Shown one piece after another: positions 7,393-14,243 of a DNA stretch of 14,243 bases. The DNA is from Anaerolineae bacterium (GTDB taxonomy: Bacteria; Chloroflexota; Anaerolineae; B4-G1; SLSP01): assembly GCA_016927095.1 (NCBI GenBank), contig JAFGNI010000162.1:1-14243 (forward strand), in the 5' to 3' direction. Made by a program: the position numbers and the translations under genes. Position 1 is the stretch's first letter; each line of letters opens with the position of its first letter. The notes beneath the pieces are model-generated. The model ran no database searches. It was given only the letters and a program-made list of their open reading frames with translations, and was not told where the DNA came from.

Positions 7393-8532
7393 TCACCAAT
7401 TCGTCACCGACCCATCCAGCCGTCGCAGATGCGGCAGCTCGCTCATCTGCATCGGGTGCGCTTTCGCCGCCTGGCGGTCGAAGAGCACGCCGAGCCCCGG
7501 CATCGTGGGCGGCAGGAGATAACCGTCCTGCCATGTCGGCTGCAAGGGGACCACGTCGGTAAGCACCGTGCCGGTCTTCTGCGGCTGCTCCTGAACGCCC
7601 ACCAACGGCGAGGCCAGGTTGAGCTGCAGGCAAGCCGCCGAGGAGATCGGCCCCAGCGGGTTGTGGACCGCCAGCTTGATGTAGTGCGTCTCGGCCCAGC
7701 CGGCGATCTTCCGCGCCTCCGTGATCCCGCCGGCGATGCAGAGGTCAATCCGGGCGTAGTCGATCCACTCCTCCTCGATCAACTGGCGGAACTCCCACTT
7801 GGAGCTGAACTGCTCGCCCGCCGCCAGCGGCACCGTCGTCCGGGTACGGAGCGTCTTGAAGGAGTCGGGGTTCTCCGAGCGCAGCGGGTCCTCGATGAAG
7901 AAGGGGCGCACCCCCTCGGCCTCCTGACAGAGCCAGACGGCGTCCGGCAGGTCCAGCCGGGTGTGGACGTCGAAGCAGATCTCGATCTCGTCCCCCACGG
8001 CCTCGCGCACCGCCTGCAACTGCTTGATCGCCGTCAGGACCGCCTGCCGCGGTTCCAGGACGTCGCCGTCCTGGGAGAGGCCGAAGCGGACGAACTTCCA
8101 CCCCTCCGCCTTGGTCTGCAAACACGAATCGACCAGGGGCCCGACCTCGCGAGCGTGCCCGCGGTTGTGCGGGTAGCAGACAACCTTGTCACGAGCCAGC
8201 CCACCCAGCAGCTCGTAGACCGGCACGCCCAGCGCCTTGCCCTTGATGTCCCACAGCGCCATATCGATGGCAGCCATCGCGGACGTGAGGATGCGCTGCG
8301 CCGGGAAAAATCCACCGCGGAAGAGCTTCTGCCAGATGTACTCGATCCGGAAGGGGTTCTCGCCAATCAACAGCGGCTTGAAGTGCTCAATGCCGCCGAT
8401 GACGGCGAGCTCGCGCCCGGTCAGCCCGGCCTCCCCCACGCCGTGATAGCCCTCGTCGGTGTCGACGACGACGAAGAGGAAGTTCCGGTAGCCGCCCCAA
8501 ACAGGGTACGTCTCAATGTTCGTGATCTTCAT
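7393..8532 (-). CDS. Enolase-superfamily sugar-acid dehydratase, D-galactonate dehydratase-like
   Basis: This is a 379-residue cytosolic Mg-dependent enzyme of the mandelate racemase/muconate-lactonizing family, which dehydrates acid sugars by removing the proton alpha to the carboxylate. Visible residues: metal ligands D188 (CFDVHTR), E214 (FIEDP) and E240 (AAGEQ), H190 two residues after the first ligand, and the H290 (AVHNPLGP) with D263 (RIDLCIAGGIT) dyad. The C-terminus DGSVTNW resembles the galactonate-dehydratase ending DGSVAEW (recalled). The capping domain (1-120) sets specificity and could point to another aldonate or aldarate, so no gene symbol is given. The ATG at 8532 follows AAAGGA. 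It starts 42 bp after the regulator stop codon and ends 58 bp before the serine ammonia-lyase, so the genes are probably co-transcribed. Family sure, substrate not. Confidence 0.88.
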   Translation of the reverse strand: MKITNIETYPVWGGYRNFLFVVVDTDEGYHGVGEAGLTGRELAVIGGIEHFKPLLIGENPFRIEYIWQKLFRGGFFPAQRILTSAMAAIDMALWDIKGKALGVPVYELLGGLARDKVVCYPHNRGHAREVGPLVDSCLQTKAEGWKFVRFGLSQDGDVLEPRQAVLTAIKQLQAVREAVGDEIEICFDVHTRLDLPDAVWLCQEAEGVRPFFIEDPLRSENPDSFKTLRTRTTVPLAAGEQFSSKWEFRQLIEEEWIDYARIDLCIAGGITEARKIAGWAETHYIKLAVHNPLGPISSAACLQLNLASPLVGVQEQPQKTGTVLTDVVPLQPTWQDGYLLPPTMPGLGVLFDRQAAKAHPMQMSELPHLRRLDGSVTNW

Positions 8533-8574
8533 CGTGCAGGTCCTTTCGAGGTTGGCTTACTATAGATCTGATTG

Positions 8575-11500
8575 TCACTGGTCAGTTAGCTGTTTCCCGT
8601 TTGGCTCGGCTAGCAGGCCGGCAAGCGTCGCTTGAAAGTCTCGTTGCCGTCCACGTGCTGTCGCCCCGGCAACCACATCGGGCGGCAGGGAAGTGGTCTG
8701 GATGGCGAGAGGACGACCCACGACGTGCTCGAACCAGTGCGAGTTGGCCACAAAGGGGTAGCGCGTTGCCAACCCATACAACTCCACGGCCTGTTCGACA
8801 TCACCTCGGTCGGCCAAGAGCAACGCTGCAACGGGCAACACTAACATCCGGGGCAAGAAGACGTCATATTCGGCCGCGATCCCCAATGCCTCGCGAAGAT
8901 AGCGCCGCGCCTCTGGGAGCTGCCCCTCTCCCCACGCCGCATAGCCCATGAGCGCGAGAACTTCGCCCTGCTGGTCCCTGACCACCACCGCTCGCGATAG
9001 AGCCGCGCTCTCCCGGAGGCAGGAGAGGGCCTCGCCATGGTGCCCTCGGGCCAAGGCCACCCACCCCAGAACGAGCTGCGCAAAGCCCATCTTCCCGGCG
9101 TCGCCTTCCCGCCGGGCGACTTCTAGGCCCGCCTGAGCTAGGCCAGCTGCCTCCTCATACTGGCCCAGATGCACCTTGGCAAAGGCGAGGGAAATGCCCC
9201 GATAAGCACGCATACCGGCGATGCCCAGCGCCTCCCAAATAGCCACGCTCTCTGCCATACGGGCGTGCCCCTCCGTGAACTCCCCCAGCCTTGTGAGGAT
9301 CCAGCCCGACCCACCGAGCGTATCTGCCTGCTCAGCCTGGCTTTGGTCCACGGCAGGAATGGCGCGCCGGTCCCGGATCAGCCTCTCTGCCGCCTCCAAT
9401 CGCCCCCGGTGATAGGCGATGGTGCTCAACTGCCTCAAAGAGCGTGAAATGGCCTGTTGCGCATCCAGTGCATCTCGTAGGGCCAAGGCTTCCTCGGCCA
9501 ACTGCCACGCCCGCCGGTAGTCTCCCTCGTAGCGCACGATCCAGCCCAGCTCCTCCAACGCATCGGCCATGCCCCAACGATCGTCTAGCGCCTGATACAG
9601 GGCTAGGCTCTGTTCATACAGAGGTCGCGCCTGCGTGCGATCCACGTCATACATCACTTTGCCGAGATACCATAGGACGAACGCCTTCTGAGCCCGGATG
9701 TCGTCCAGCAGGCCCTGATCCGGTTCCCCGTCGATCAGGTCAGGTGTTTCAGCAAGCAACGCTTCCACCAAGGTGAGGCTCTGCCGCAAAAGGCCATCGG
9801 CTCGCTCATTCTGACCCAGAAGGTAGTAGAACACTCCCTGCCACGCCAATGCCTTGCCTAAGGCCTGCCGGACGGCATTGTTGGCTACGTCAGGCTGCGG
9901 CGCCTTTTCCGAGAGCCGGTCTACAGCGGACCGGCCTAGCCGCGCGCCCTCTCGGTAAAGCCCATACCGCACGTAGTAACTGCACAGCCCGTCCATCGCC
10001 TGCAGCATCCGCGCCGCCTGTCCCTGTTGCACAGCCCAATTCCATGCGGCCTGGGCGTTGGCGATCTCGGTCCTTCTCTCGGTCAGCGCCGCCTGTCTTC
10101 GGGAAGATCTCACATCCGCAGACCACCGCTGCAGCGCAGCACAGTAATAGGCGCTGTGCCGGTCGCGAACCTCAGACGCAAGCGGCGGTCTCGGGGTCGT
10201 GCCGCCTGGAGCCCCAGGTTCCACGCCCCCTTCGAGCTTCTCCTCTGCGTATTGGCGCAACAGCTCGTGGATCGCATAGCGCCCCGGGGCTATCTGCTGC
10301 ACCAATGACTGATCCGCCAATGACATCAGCTGGTGCAACGACCCGCCACTGACCTCACGCGCCGTCTGAAGCGTGAAGCCGCGCTCAAAGACAGACAATG
10401 CTGCAAACACCCTCTGCTCGCGCTCCGTGAGCAGGTGCCAGGAATGATCGAAGACCACCCGCATGCTGCGTTGCCGGTCAGGCACGTCGCGCGAATCCGT
10501 CTTCAGCATGTCCAAGCCCTGGCCCAGGCCGTTGGCGGTGCCCTCCTCCCCGGACAAGCGAGCAGCGATTTCAGCCGGGGTCAACACCCGCATCCAGCCG
10601 GCCGCGAGCAGGATGGCGAGAGGCAAGCCATCAACGAGGCGGCAGATGGTGGCGATGTGAGCGATGTCATCACCGGTGAGGGCCAGATCTGGGCATATCC
10701 GGCGTGCGCTCTCGACGAACAACACGACGGCGGCCGTCGTCCGGCAGTCGCTCAGATCCGCGGGCATCGCCTCAGGGCACGCCAGTCCGGCAATGGGCAA
10801 AAGCTGTTCACTCTGCAAGTGCAGCCTAACCCGCGAGGTCACCAGGATCTTGACCCCCGGCGCCGCTTCCAGAATATCACGCACCAGTGTCGCCCCCTCG
10901 AGCAGGTGGTCGAAGTTGTCCAGGAGGAGCAGCAGATGCTTGCTGCGAAGATGATTCAGTAACTGCCGGCGGGGCTCGTGCTCCCTGTAGAATTGGAATC
11001 CCAGACTGTGAGCGATCGCCGGCACCATGGCTTCAATGGAGCGCACTGGCGTCAAGGATACAAAGCAGACGCCATCTGCAAGGTCCATAGCGCCGATGCT
11101 GTCGAGGTAGACTCTTGCGGCTTCCAGTGCCAGATGGCTCTTGCCGACGCCGCCGGGGCCAATCAGCGTCAGAAGGCGGCAAGTCGGGTCTTGCAGATAG
11201 ACCAGGATCCTCGCCAACTCCTCGTCGCGCCCAAGCAGGGGCAGCAAGGGGATGGGTAAGTTGCCGGCAGGCGCCAAAGGATCGCTGTGCCGTTCGCCCG
11301 CATCACGGATGCGCTCGTAGAGGTCTGTCGTCTCCTCTGCCGGCGCCACCCCCAATTCGTTCGCCAAGACACGGCAACAGATCCTGTACTGATGCAGCGC
11401 GCTCCCGCGCCGACCGCTCAGGGCCAGGAGGGACATCAACTGACGGTGTGCCTCCTCCTGCTCGGGCGCCATGGCCAACAGACGTCTGGTATACGCGATG

Positions 11501-12057
11501 CTCTGCCCGTAGGCGGCCAGCCTGGCGCAATGGGCCGCCAGTACGTGTAGCGCTCGCAGGACCGATAACCGGAGTCGCTCCTGTGTCAGCAGAACCCACT
11601 CCTCGAAGGCGGGGGCTTGGTGGACGTAGAAACCCTCCAGGAAGTCACCTTCATACAGCTCGACCCCTCCTGCCAGCCGGGTAGCACTCTCATCTGTCAG
11701 GGCGCCGTCACGCGCCAGCATCGCCCGTGCCTCGTTGACCCGCTGCTCGAAGATCTCGACGTCAAGCCAGTAGGGGAGTGACGGATTGAAGGCGACGTGC
11801 AGGCGCGTGATAGCCAGATACGGAGCCACTCGCCGGCGCAGGTCATTGAGGCTCTTGCGGAGACCTGCCAGGGCGTTGGCCCCGGTCGCTTCTCCCCACA
11901 ATAGACCGGCCAGTGCCTCGCGGGTGTGGGGTTTCGCGGTGACCATAAGGTAGACGAGTAGCCCTAAGGACTTCCGGTACGCCAATGCCGTCATAGGAAC
12001 GCCATCCAGGCGCACCTGTGGTGGCCCCAGCAGCTTCAGTTGCAGCCCGCCATCCAT
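8575..12057 (-). CDS. AfsR/SARP-like transcriptional regulator: winged helix, BTAD, NB-ARC ATPase, TPR repeats
   Basis: The 1160-residue chain has the OmpR-type winged-helix DNA-binding domain (about 1-100, starting LQLKLLGPPQVRLDG with AGLLWGE), the bacterial transcriptional activator domain (about 105-252, VELYEGDFLEGFY through HQYRICCRVLANELGVAP), then a STAND NTPase with P-loop GPGGVGKSH (300-308), Walker B HLLLLLDNFDHLL (D380) and ILVTSRVR (404-411). From about 640 onward the helices look like tetratricopeptide repeats. Members act as signal-gated activators that bind direct-repeat operators next to the -10 box. The upstream gap contains just such a repeat at 12093-12110. The ATG at 12057 is at the head of the - strand cluster and has a weak ribosome site; an out-of-frame ATG 4 nt later was rejected. 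The stop lies 42 bp before the sugar-acid dehydratase, hinting that it controls that cluster. The inducer is unknown. Confidence 0.9.
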   Translation of the reverse strand: MDGGLQLKLLGPPQVRLDGVPMTALAYRKSLGLLVYLMVTAKPHTREALAGLLWGEATGANALAGLRKSLNDLRRRVAPYLAITRLHVAFNPSLPYWLDVEIFEQRVNEARAMLARDGALTDESATRLAGGVELYEGDFLEGFYVHQAPAFEEWVLLTQERLRLSVLRALHVLAAHCARLAAYGQSIAYTRRLLAMAPEQEEAHRQLMSLLALSGRRGSALHQYRICCRVLANELGVAPAEETTDLYERIRDAGERHSDPLAPAGNLPIPLLPLLGRDEELARILVYLQDPTCRLLTLIGPGGVGKSHLALEAARVYLDSIGAMDLADGVCFVSLTPVRSIEAMVPAIAHSLGFQFYREHEPRRQLLNHLRSKHLLLLLDNFDHLLEGATLVRDILEAAPGVKILVTSRVRLHLQSEQLLPIAGLACPEAMPADLSDCRTTAAVVLFVESARRICPDLALTGDDIAHIATICRLVDGLPLAILLAAGWMRVLTPAEIAARLSGEEGTANGLGQGLDMLKTDSRDVPDRQRSMRVVFDHSWHLLTEREQRVFAALSVFERGFTLQTAREVSGGSLHQLMSLADQSLVQQIAPGRYAIHELLRQYAEEKLEGGVEPGAPGGTTPRPPLASEVRDRHSAYYCAALQRWSADVRSSRRQAALTERRTEIANAQAAWNWAVQQGQAARMLQAMDGLCSYYVRYGLYREGARLGRSAVDRLSEKAPQPDVANNAVRQALGKALAWQGVFYYLLGQNERADGLLRQSLTLVEALLAETPDLIDGEPDQGLLDDIRAQKAFVLWYLGKVMYDVDRTQARPLYEQSLALYQALDDRWGMADALEELGWIVRYEGDYRRAWQLAEEALALRDALDAQQAISRSLRQLSTIAYHRGRLEAAERLIRDRRAIPAVDQSQAEQADTLGGSGWILTRLGEFTEGHARMAESVAIWEALGIAGMRAYRGISLAFAKVHLGQYEEAAGLAQAGLEVARREGDAGKMGFAQLVLGWVALARGHHGEALSCLRESAALSRAVVVRDQQGEVLALMGYAAWGEGQLPEARRYLREALGIAAEYDVFLPRMLVLPVAALLLADRGDVEQAVELYGLATRYPFVANSHWFEHVVGRPLAIQTTSLPPDVVAGATARGRQRDFQATLAGLLAEPNGKQLTDQ

Positions 12058-12092
12058 TGGCTAACTCAATTGTGACCTGTGGCGCGTGCCTA

Positions 12093-12130
12093 GAACGATT
12101 CTCGAACGATGGGTTTGTATACTCAGTATA
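12093..12130 (+). promoter_or_regulatory. Candidate SARP-type operator and promoter for the small-protein gene
   Basis: Two identical heptamers GAACGAT (12093-12099 and 12104-12110) are separated by TCTC, an exact 11-bp period that places them on the same helix face. Seven bases later comes TATACT (12118-12123), one mismatch from the -10 consensus. No -35 hexamer is visible at the right distance, where the heptamers lie instead. In the SARP family, heptamer direct repeats with 4-bp spacers about 8 bp above the -10 replace the -35 element. Transcription would start near 12130, about 25 nt before the GTG at 12156. The -10 is half of a near-palindrome TATACT-C-AGTATA, so it could serve the divergent regulator gene too. 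Direct binding is inference. Confidence 0.55.
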
Positions 12131-12155
12131 TACCGACGAGCAGCGTGAGGAAAGC

Positions 12156-12395
12156 GTGTGTCCCGTGCTTGAGATACGCGAGAAACCGCCGCAGTATCGA
12201 AGCTATCTGCTGCGTTGCTGGGAGGTGCGCAGCGACCTCGTCGACCACCCCTCGACGTGGCGCTTCAGCCTGCAGGATTCCCAAACGGGGCAGAAGCACG
12301 CCTTCCCGGATCTGACGGCGCTCCTGGTCTACCTGGCGCAAGAACTAAGCGGCACGGCAACCAGATCGACAGCTGCGAGGACAGCGTCTGAGTAG
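12156..12395 (+). CDS. Small conserved-looking protein (79 aa) with YRSYLLRxW...FSLxDxxTG pattern
   Basis: The visible core is YRSYLLRCWEV (14-24), STWRFSLQDSQTGQKHAF (33-50) and DLTALLVYLAQEL (52-64). From memory this matches a class of short Chloroflexota proteins of unknown function, often next to large regulators, with the pattern YRSYLLRLW...WRASLEDPRTGERHGF. The tail after 65 is low-complexity. There is no signal peptide or membrane helix. The GTG at 12156 is preferred because GAGGA lies 5 nt upstream and a promoter-like box sits at the right distance. A longer frame open to 12018 would overlap the regulator start on the other strand and reads as noise. It is divergent from the AfsR-like gene, 98 bp between start codons, so it is a likely target. 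Function unknown. Confidence 0.7.
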   Translation: MCPVLEIREKPPQYRSYLLRCWEVRSDLVDHPSTWRFSLQDSQTGQKHAFPDLTALLVYLAQELSGTATRSTAARTASE

Positions 12396-12512
12396 CCTAG
12401 ACAGGAGGGCACGTGGCGCCGACGAGCTAATGCGTCGCCAGGTTATGCATGAGTCACGCCCACATCGGCAAAGACGATGCAGGTAGTCGAGACAGACTCA
12501 AGGAGAGTACAG

Positions 12513-14243
12513 ATGAAACGCACACTGATGCTTTTGATGCTGTTGGCTCTCTTCATTGACCCGGGGTCGGCGTACACCCAAACCGCCCCGACGCAACAGA
12601 TGCCCGAGGAGGCCGTGGGTGGCATGCCCGGCCGGCCCATCCCGGACAAGCCGATTCCCTATCACGAACCGGGCCAACCGGCCCGTGTCGGACTTGCCAG
12701 CCGCCACGTGACCCGGCTCAACGCAGCCGGCGAGGAGGAAGTGGTCGAACTGCAGGGAATCGATGCGCTGCTGGCAGACGGCACCATGACAGACCCGCTG
12801 CAGGGAAACTACCGGCTGGTCAGCCTGGAGAAGGTTATGTTCGGCGCCTACGAGTGGATTCCTGGGGAGCCCAATAGCTTCGCCGTGCAGAGCTTCGATT
12901 TCGTGACACCCACCGTCGATCTCATCGACGGCAGCGTGGTCAACTACGGAGATATGCGCTTCAGCGATATCGCGGTCGGCGATCTCAATGGCGATGATGT
13001 GGACGAGCAAATCGTAGCCTGGATCGACCCCGGCAGTCGCCACATTGTGATGGACGTAGGCGAATTACCCGGCTCTTTTGGGTGGACCACGTCCGCACCG
13101 GCTGCCATCGCGCATCCCGATGGCAGCCTCGACGTCGTGGTGAGGGGCTACGATCAGGCGCTTTGGCGTCGACAATACGATGGCGCCCAGTGGGGACCTT
13201 GGAACAACGATGCGGGCGGGTTCCTGCTCTCAGCGCCAGCGGTCGCGTCCAGGCACGGCGGTGAACTTGACGTTTTTGCCGTAAGTGGTCTCGACAACCA
13301 AGTCTACCACACCCAATGGATCAGCCCGACCTGGAGCACTTGGGCGTTGGTCGACGGCGGCGGTATCTTCACCGACACGGTAGCCGACGTGGGCCTGACG
13401 GGCGTGCCCGCGCCGGCGGTTGCAGCGCGCGGCGGTGATCAGCTCGACCTATTTCGGCTCGGCCCGGACAACACGCTGTGGTGGCGCCATTCCATCGATG
13501 GCGCCATCTGGGGCGATTGGCAGCCTCTTGGCGGCATGCTGGCCTCGGACCCGGGCGCCGTTTCGCTAGGTGACGGCCGCATGCAGGTGTACGCCCTGGG
13601 CGTGGATGGCGCCGTGTGGATCCAGACCTACGACAGCGGCTGGGGCGCCTGGACGCGCCTGGAAGCCCCAATTGGGGTGGCGCGCGACGCGGTGCCGGTG
13701 CTGACCTCACCGGATACGGGCGAGGTGACAATCTACCTGGCAGGAACTGAAAACCGCATCTGGTCTGCCGGGTATGACGAGGATGGCTGGGGTGATTGGG
13801 CATCCGTCGTCGTGGACTGGATCCCCACCGACCCGGAGGCGGAGGAGCTTCATCTGGGGGCTGGCATTGCGGCAGCATCTCGCTCAGCCGAGACCCACTT
13901 GCTGGCCCAGATGAGCGACGGCAGCCTGCTGCACCGCCAGAGTGCCTCCGACTGGGTGCAACTGGAAGGGCTGGATGTAACGCAAAGATCTGACACGGGG
14001 GCGGTCACCAAGGCGTTGGCTAGTGTGGACGTTATTGAGAACAAGCTCTTTGGTATCACCACCGGTCACTTCACCGGGGATGGGCGGCAGCAGATCGTGC
14101 TAGCCTATGACGGCGACGACGACAACGTCAGGTTAGAGATCCACGATATCCGCGATGGCTTTGTGCTGACCAAGACCGCCGAGATGACGGTCTCCCTCTC
14201 TGGTGACTGTCCTCGCGTGGCCGCCGGGGACGTCGACGGCGAC
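12513..14243 (+). CDS. Secreted PLL/DUF346-like beta-propeller lectin-type protein with FG-GAP motifs (3' end outside window)
   Basis: The frame stays open to the right edge, with 577 residues visible. It starts with a signal peptide (MKRTLMLLMLLALFI..GSA, cleavage near residue 20), and AAGGAGAG lies 5 nt before the ATG. An FG-GAP/VCBS-type calcium loop DLNGDDVDE is at 157-165. Then about six blade-like repeats of 46-58 residues start near 194, 240, 298, 344, 391 and 446, with the recurring pattern (D)xxLW.R..DGa.WG.W..LGG (for example ALWRRQYDGAQWGPW and TLWWRHSIDGAIWGDW). A second calcium-type loop lies near 518-537 and DVDGD ends the window. The blade pattern is that of PLL/DUF346 fucose-lectin-like propellers, so glycan binding outside the cell is the best guess. 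No catalytic residues are seen. The gene lies 117 bp after the 79-aa gene in the same direction; the gap shows no clear terminator. Confidence 0.8.
   Translation, partial: MKRTLMLLMLLALFIDPGSAYTQTAPTQQMPEEAVGGMPGRPIPDKPIPYHEPGQPARVGLASRHVTRLNAAGEEEVVELQGIDALLADGTMTDPLQGNYRLVSLEKVMFGAYEWIPGEPNSFAVQSFDFVTPTVDLIDGSVVNYGDMRFSDIAVGDLNGDDVDEQIVAWIDPGSRHIVMDVGELPGSFGWTTSAPAAIAHPDGSLDVVVRGYDQALWRRQYDGAQWGPWNNDAGGFLLSAPAVASRHGGELDVFAVSGLDNQVYHTQWISPTWSTWALVDGGGIFTDTVADVGLTGVPAPAVAARGGDQLDLFRLGPDNTLWWRHSIDGAIWGDWQPLGGMLASDPGAVSLGDGRMQVYALGVDGAVWIQTYDSGWGAWTRLEAPIGVARDAVPVLTSPDTGEVTIYLAGTENRIWSAGYDEDGWGDWASVVVDWIPTDPEAEELHLGAGIAAASRSAETHLLAQMSDGSLLHRQSASDWVQLEGLDVTQRSDTGAVTKALASVDVIENKLFGITTGHFTGDGRQQIVLAYDGDDDNVRLEIHDIRDGFVLTKTAEMTVSLSGDCPRVAAGDVDGD

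Noticed and set aside
7429..8565. 378-codon + strand frame over the sugar-acid dehydratase
   Set aside because: It is an exact shadow of a well-supported enolase-superfamily gene. The translation is low-complexity Arg/Leu/Asp/Val with no domain.
8533..8574. Separate promoter (TATAGT) between the regulator and the sugar-acid dehydratase
   Set aside because: A TATAGT hexamer is present on the - strand but no acceptable -35 could be found at 16-18 bp, so it was not called.
12018..12155. Upstream extension of the 79-aa gene
   Set aside because: It overlaps the regulator start on the opposite strand and the promoter-like box, and its residues do not resemble the small-protein core. The GTG at 12156 has a better ribosome site.

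Overview
The window is high-GC bacterial DNA that looks like a member of the Chloroflexota (Anaerolineae/Caldilineae-type). This is inferred from gene style, not from a marker gene. The clues are a secreted multi-domain protein with DUF11-type repeats ending in a short LPIISKN tail, a giant BTAD/NB-ARC/TPR regulator, a small protein with the YRSYLLRxW signature, a lectin-like beta-propeller protein, and dispersed palindromic intergenic repeats of the GTAGGGGYGARGCATT kind. The DNA is a contig interior, because genes run off both ends.

Layout. (1) Positions 2-2557 (+) hold the C-terminal part of a large extracellular protein whose N-terminus lies outside the window. It is followed by a strong 13-bp terminator hairpin and a second hairpin in a convergent gap. 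(2) Positions 2775-4377 (-) hold an ABC-exporter half-transporter that is broken in two. The reading frame changes near 3720, and about 50-60 residues of the membrane domain appear to be missing. (3) Positions 4363-4620 are a MITE-like inverted-repeat region that supplies the apparent ATG of the ABC gene. (4) Positions 12057-4654 (-) carry four tandem genes: an AfsR/SARP-like regulator, a galactonate-dehydratase-like enolase-superfamily enzyme, an Fe-S L-serine ammonia-lyase, and an ornithine-cyclodeaminase/mu-crystallin family NAD(P) enzyme. (5) Diverging from the regulator on the + strand are a 79-aa conserved-looking small protein and a secreted PLL/DUF346-like propeller protein that runs off the right end.

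Working together. The regulator and three enzymes are closely spaced (gaps of 42, 58 and 137 bp), so they probably form a catabolic module. One route consistent with the families is dehydration of a sugar acid by the enolase-superfamily enzyme, beta-elimination of serine to pyruvate plus ammonia, and interconversion of pyruvate or an imine with an amino acid by the mu-crystallin-family enzyme. The substrate is not proven. The most interesting signals are regulatory. The regulator/small-gene divergent gap holds a pair of GAACGAT heptamers at exactly 11-bp period, 7 bp upstream of a symmetric TATACT-C-AGTATA box, which is the geometry of a SARP operator. The serine-lyase leader holds a 7-bp-period GGG tract with G-quadruplex potential. 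The enzyme genes are also separated by a perfect 16-bp inverted repeat. I see no CRISPR array, tRNA, rRNA, transposase gene or recognisable defence system.
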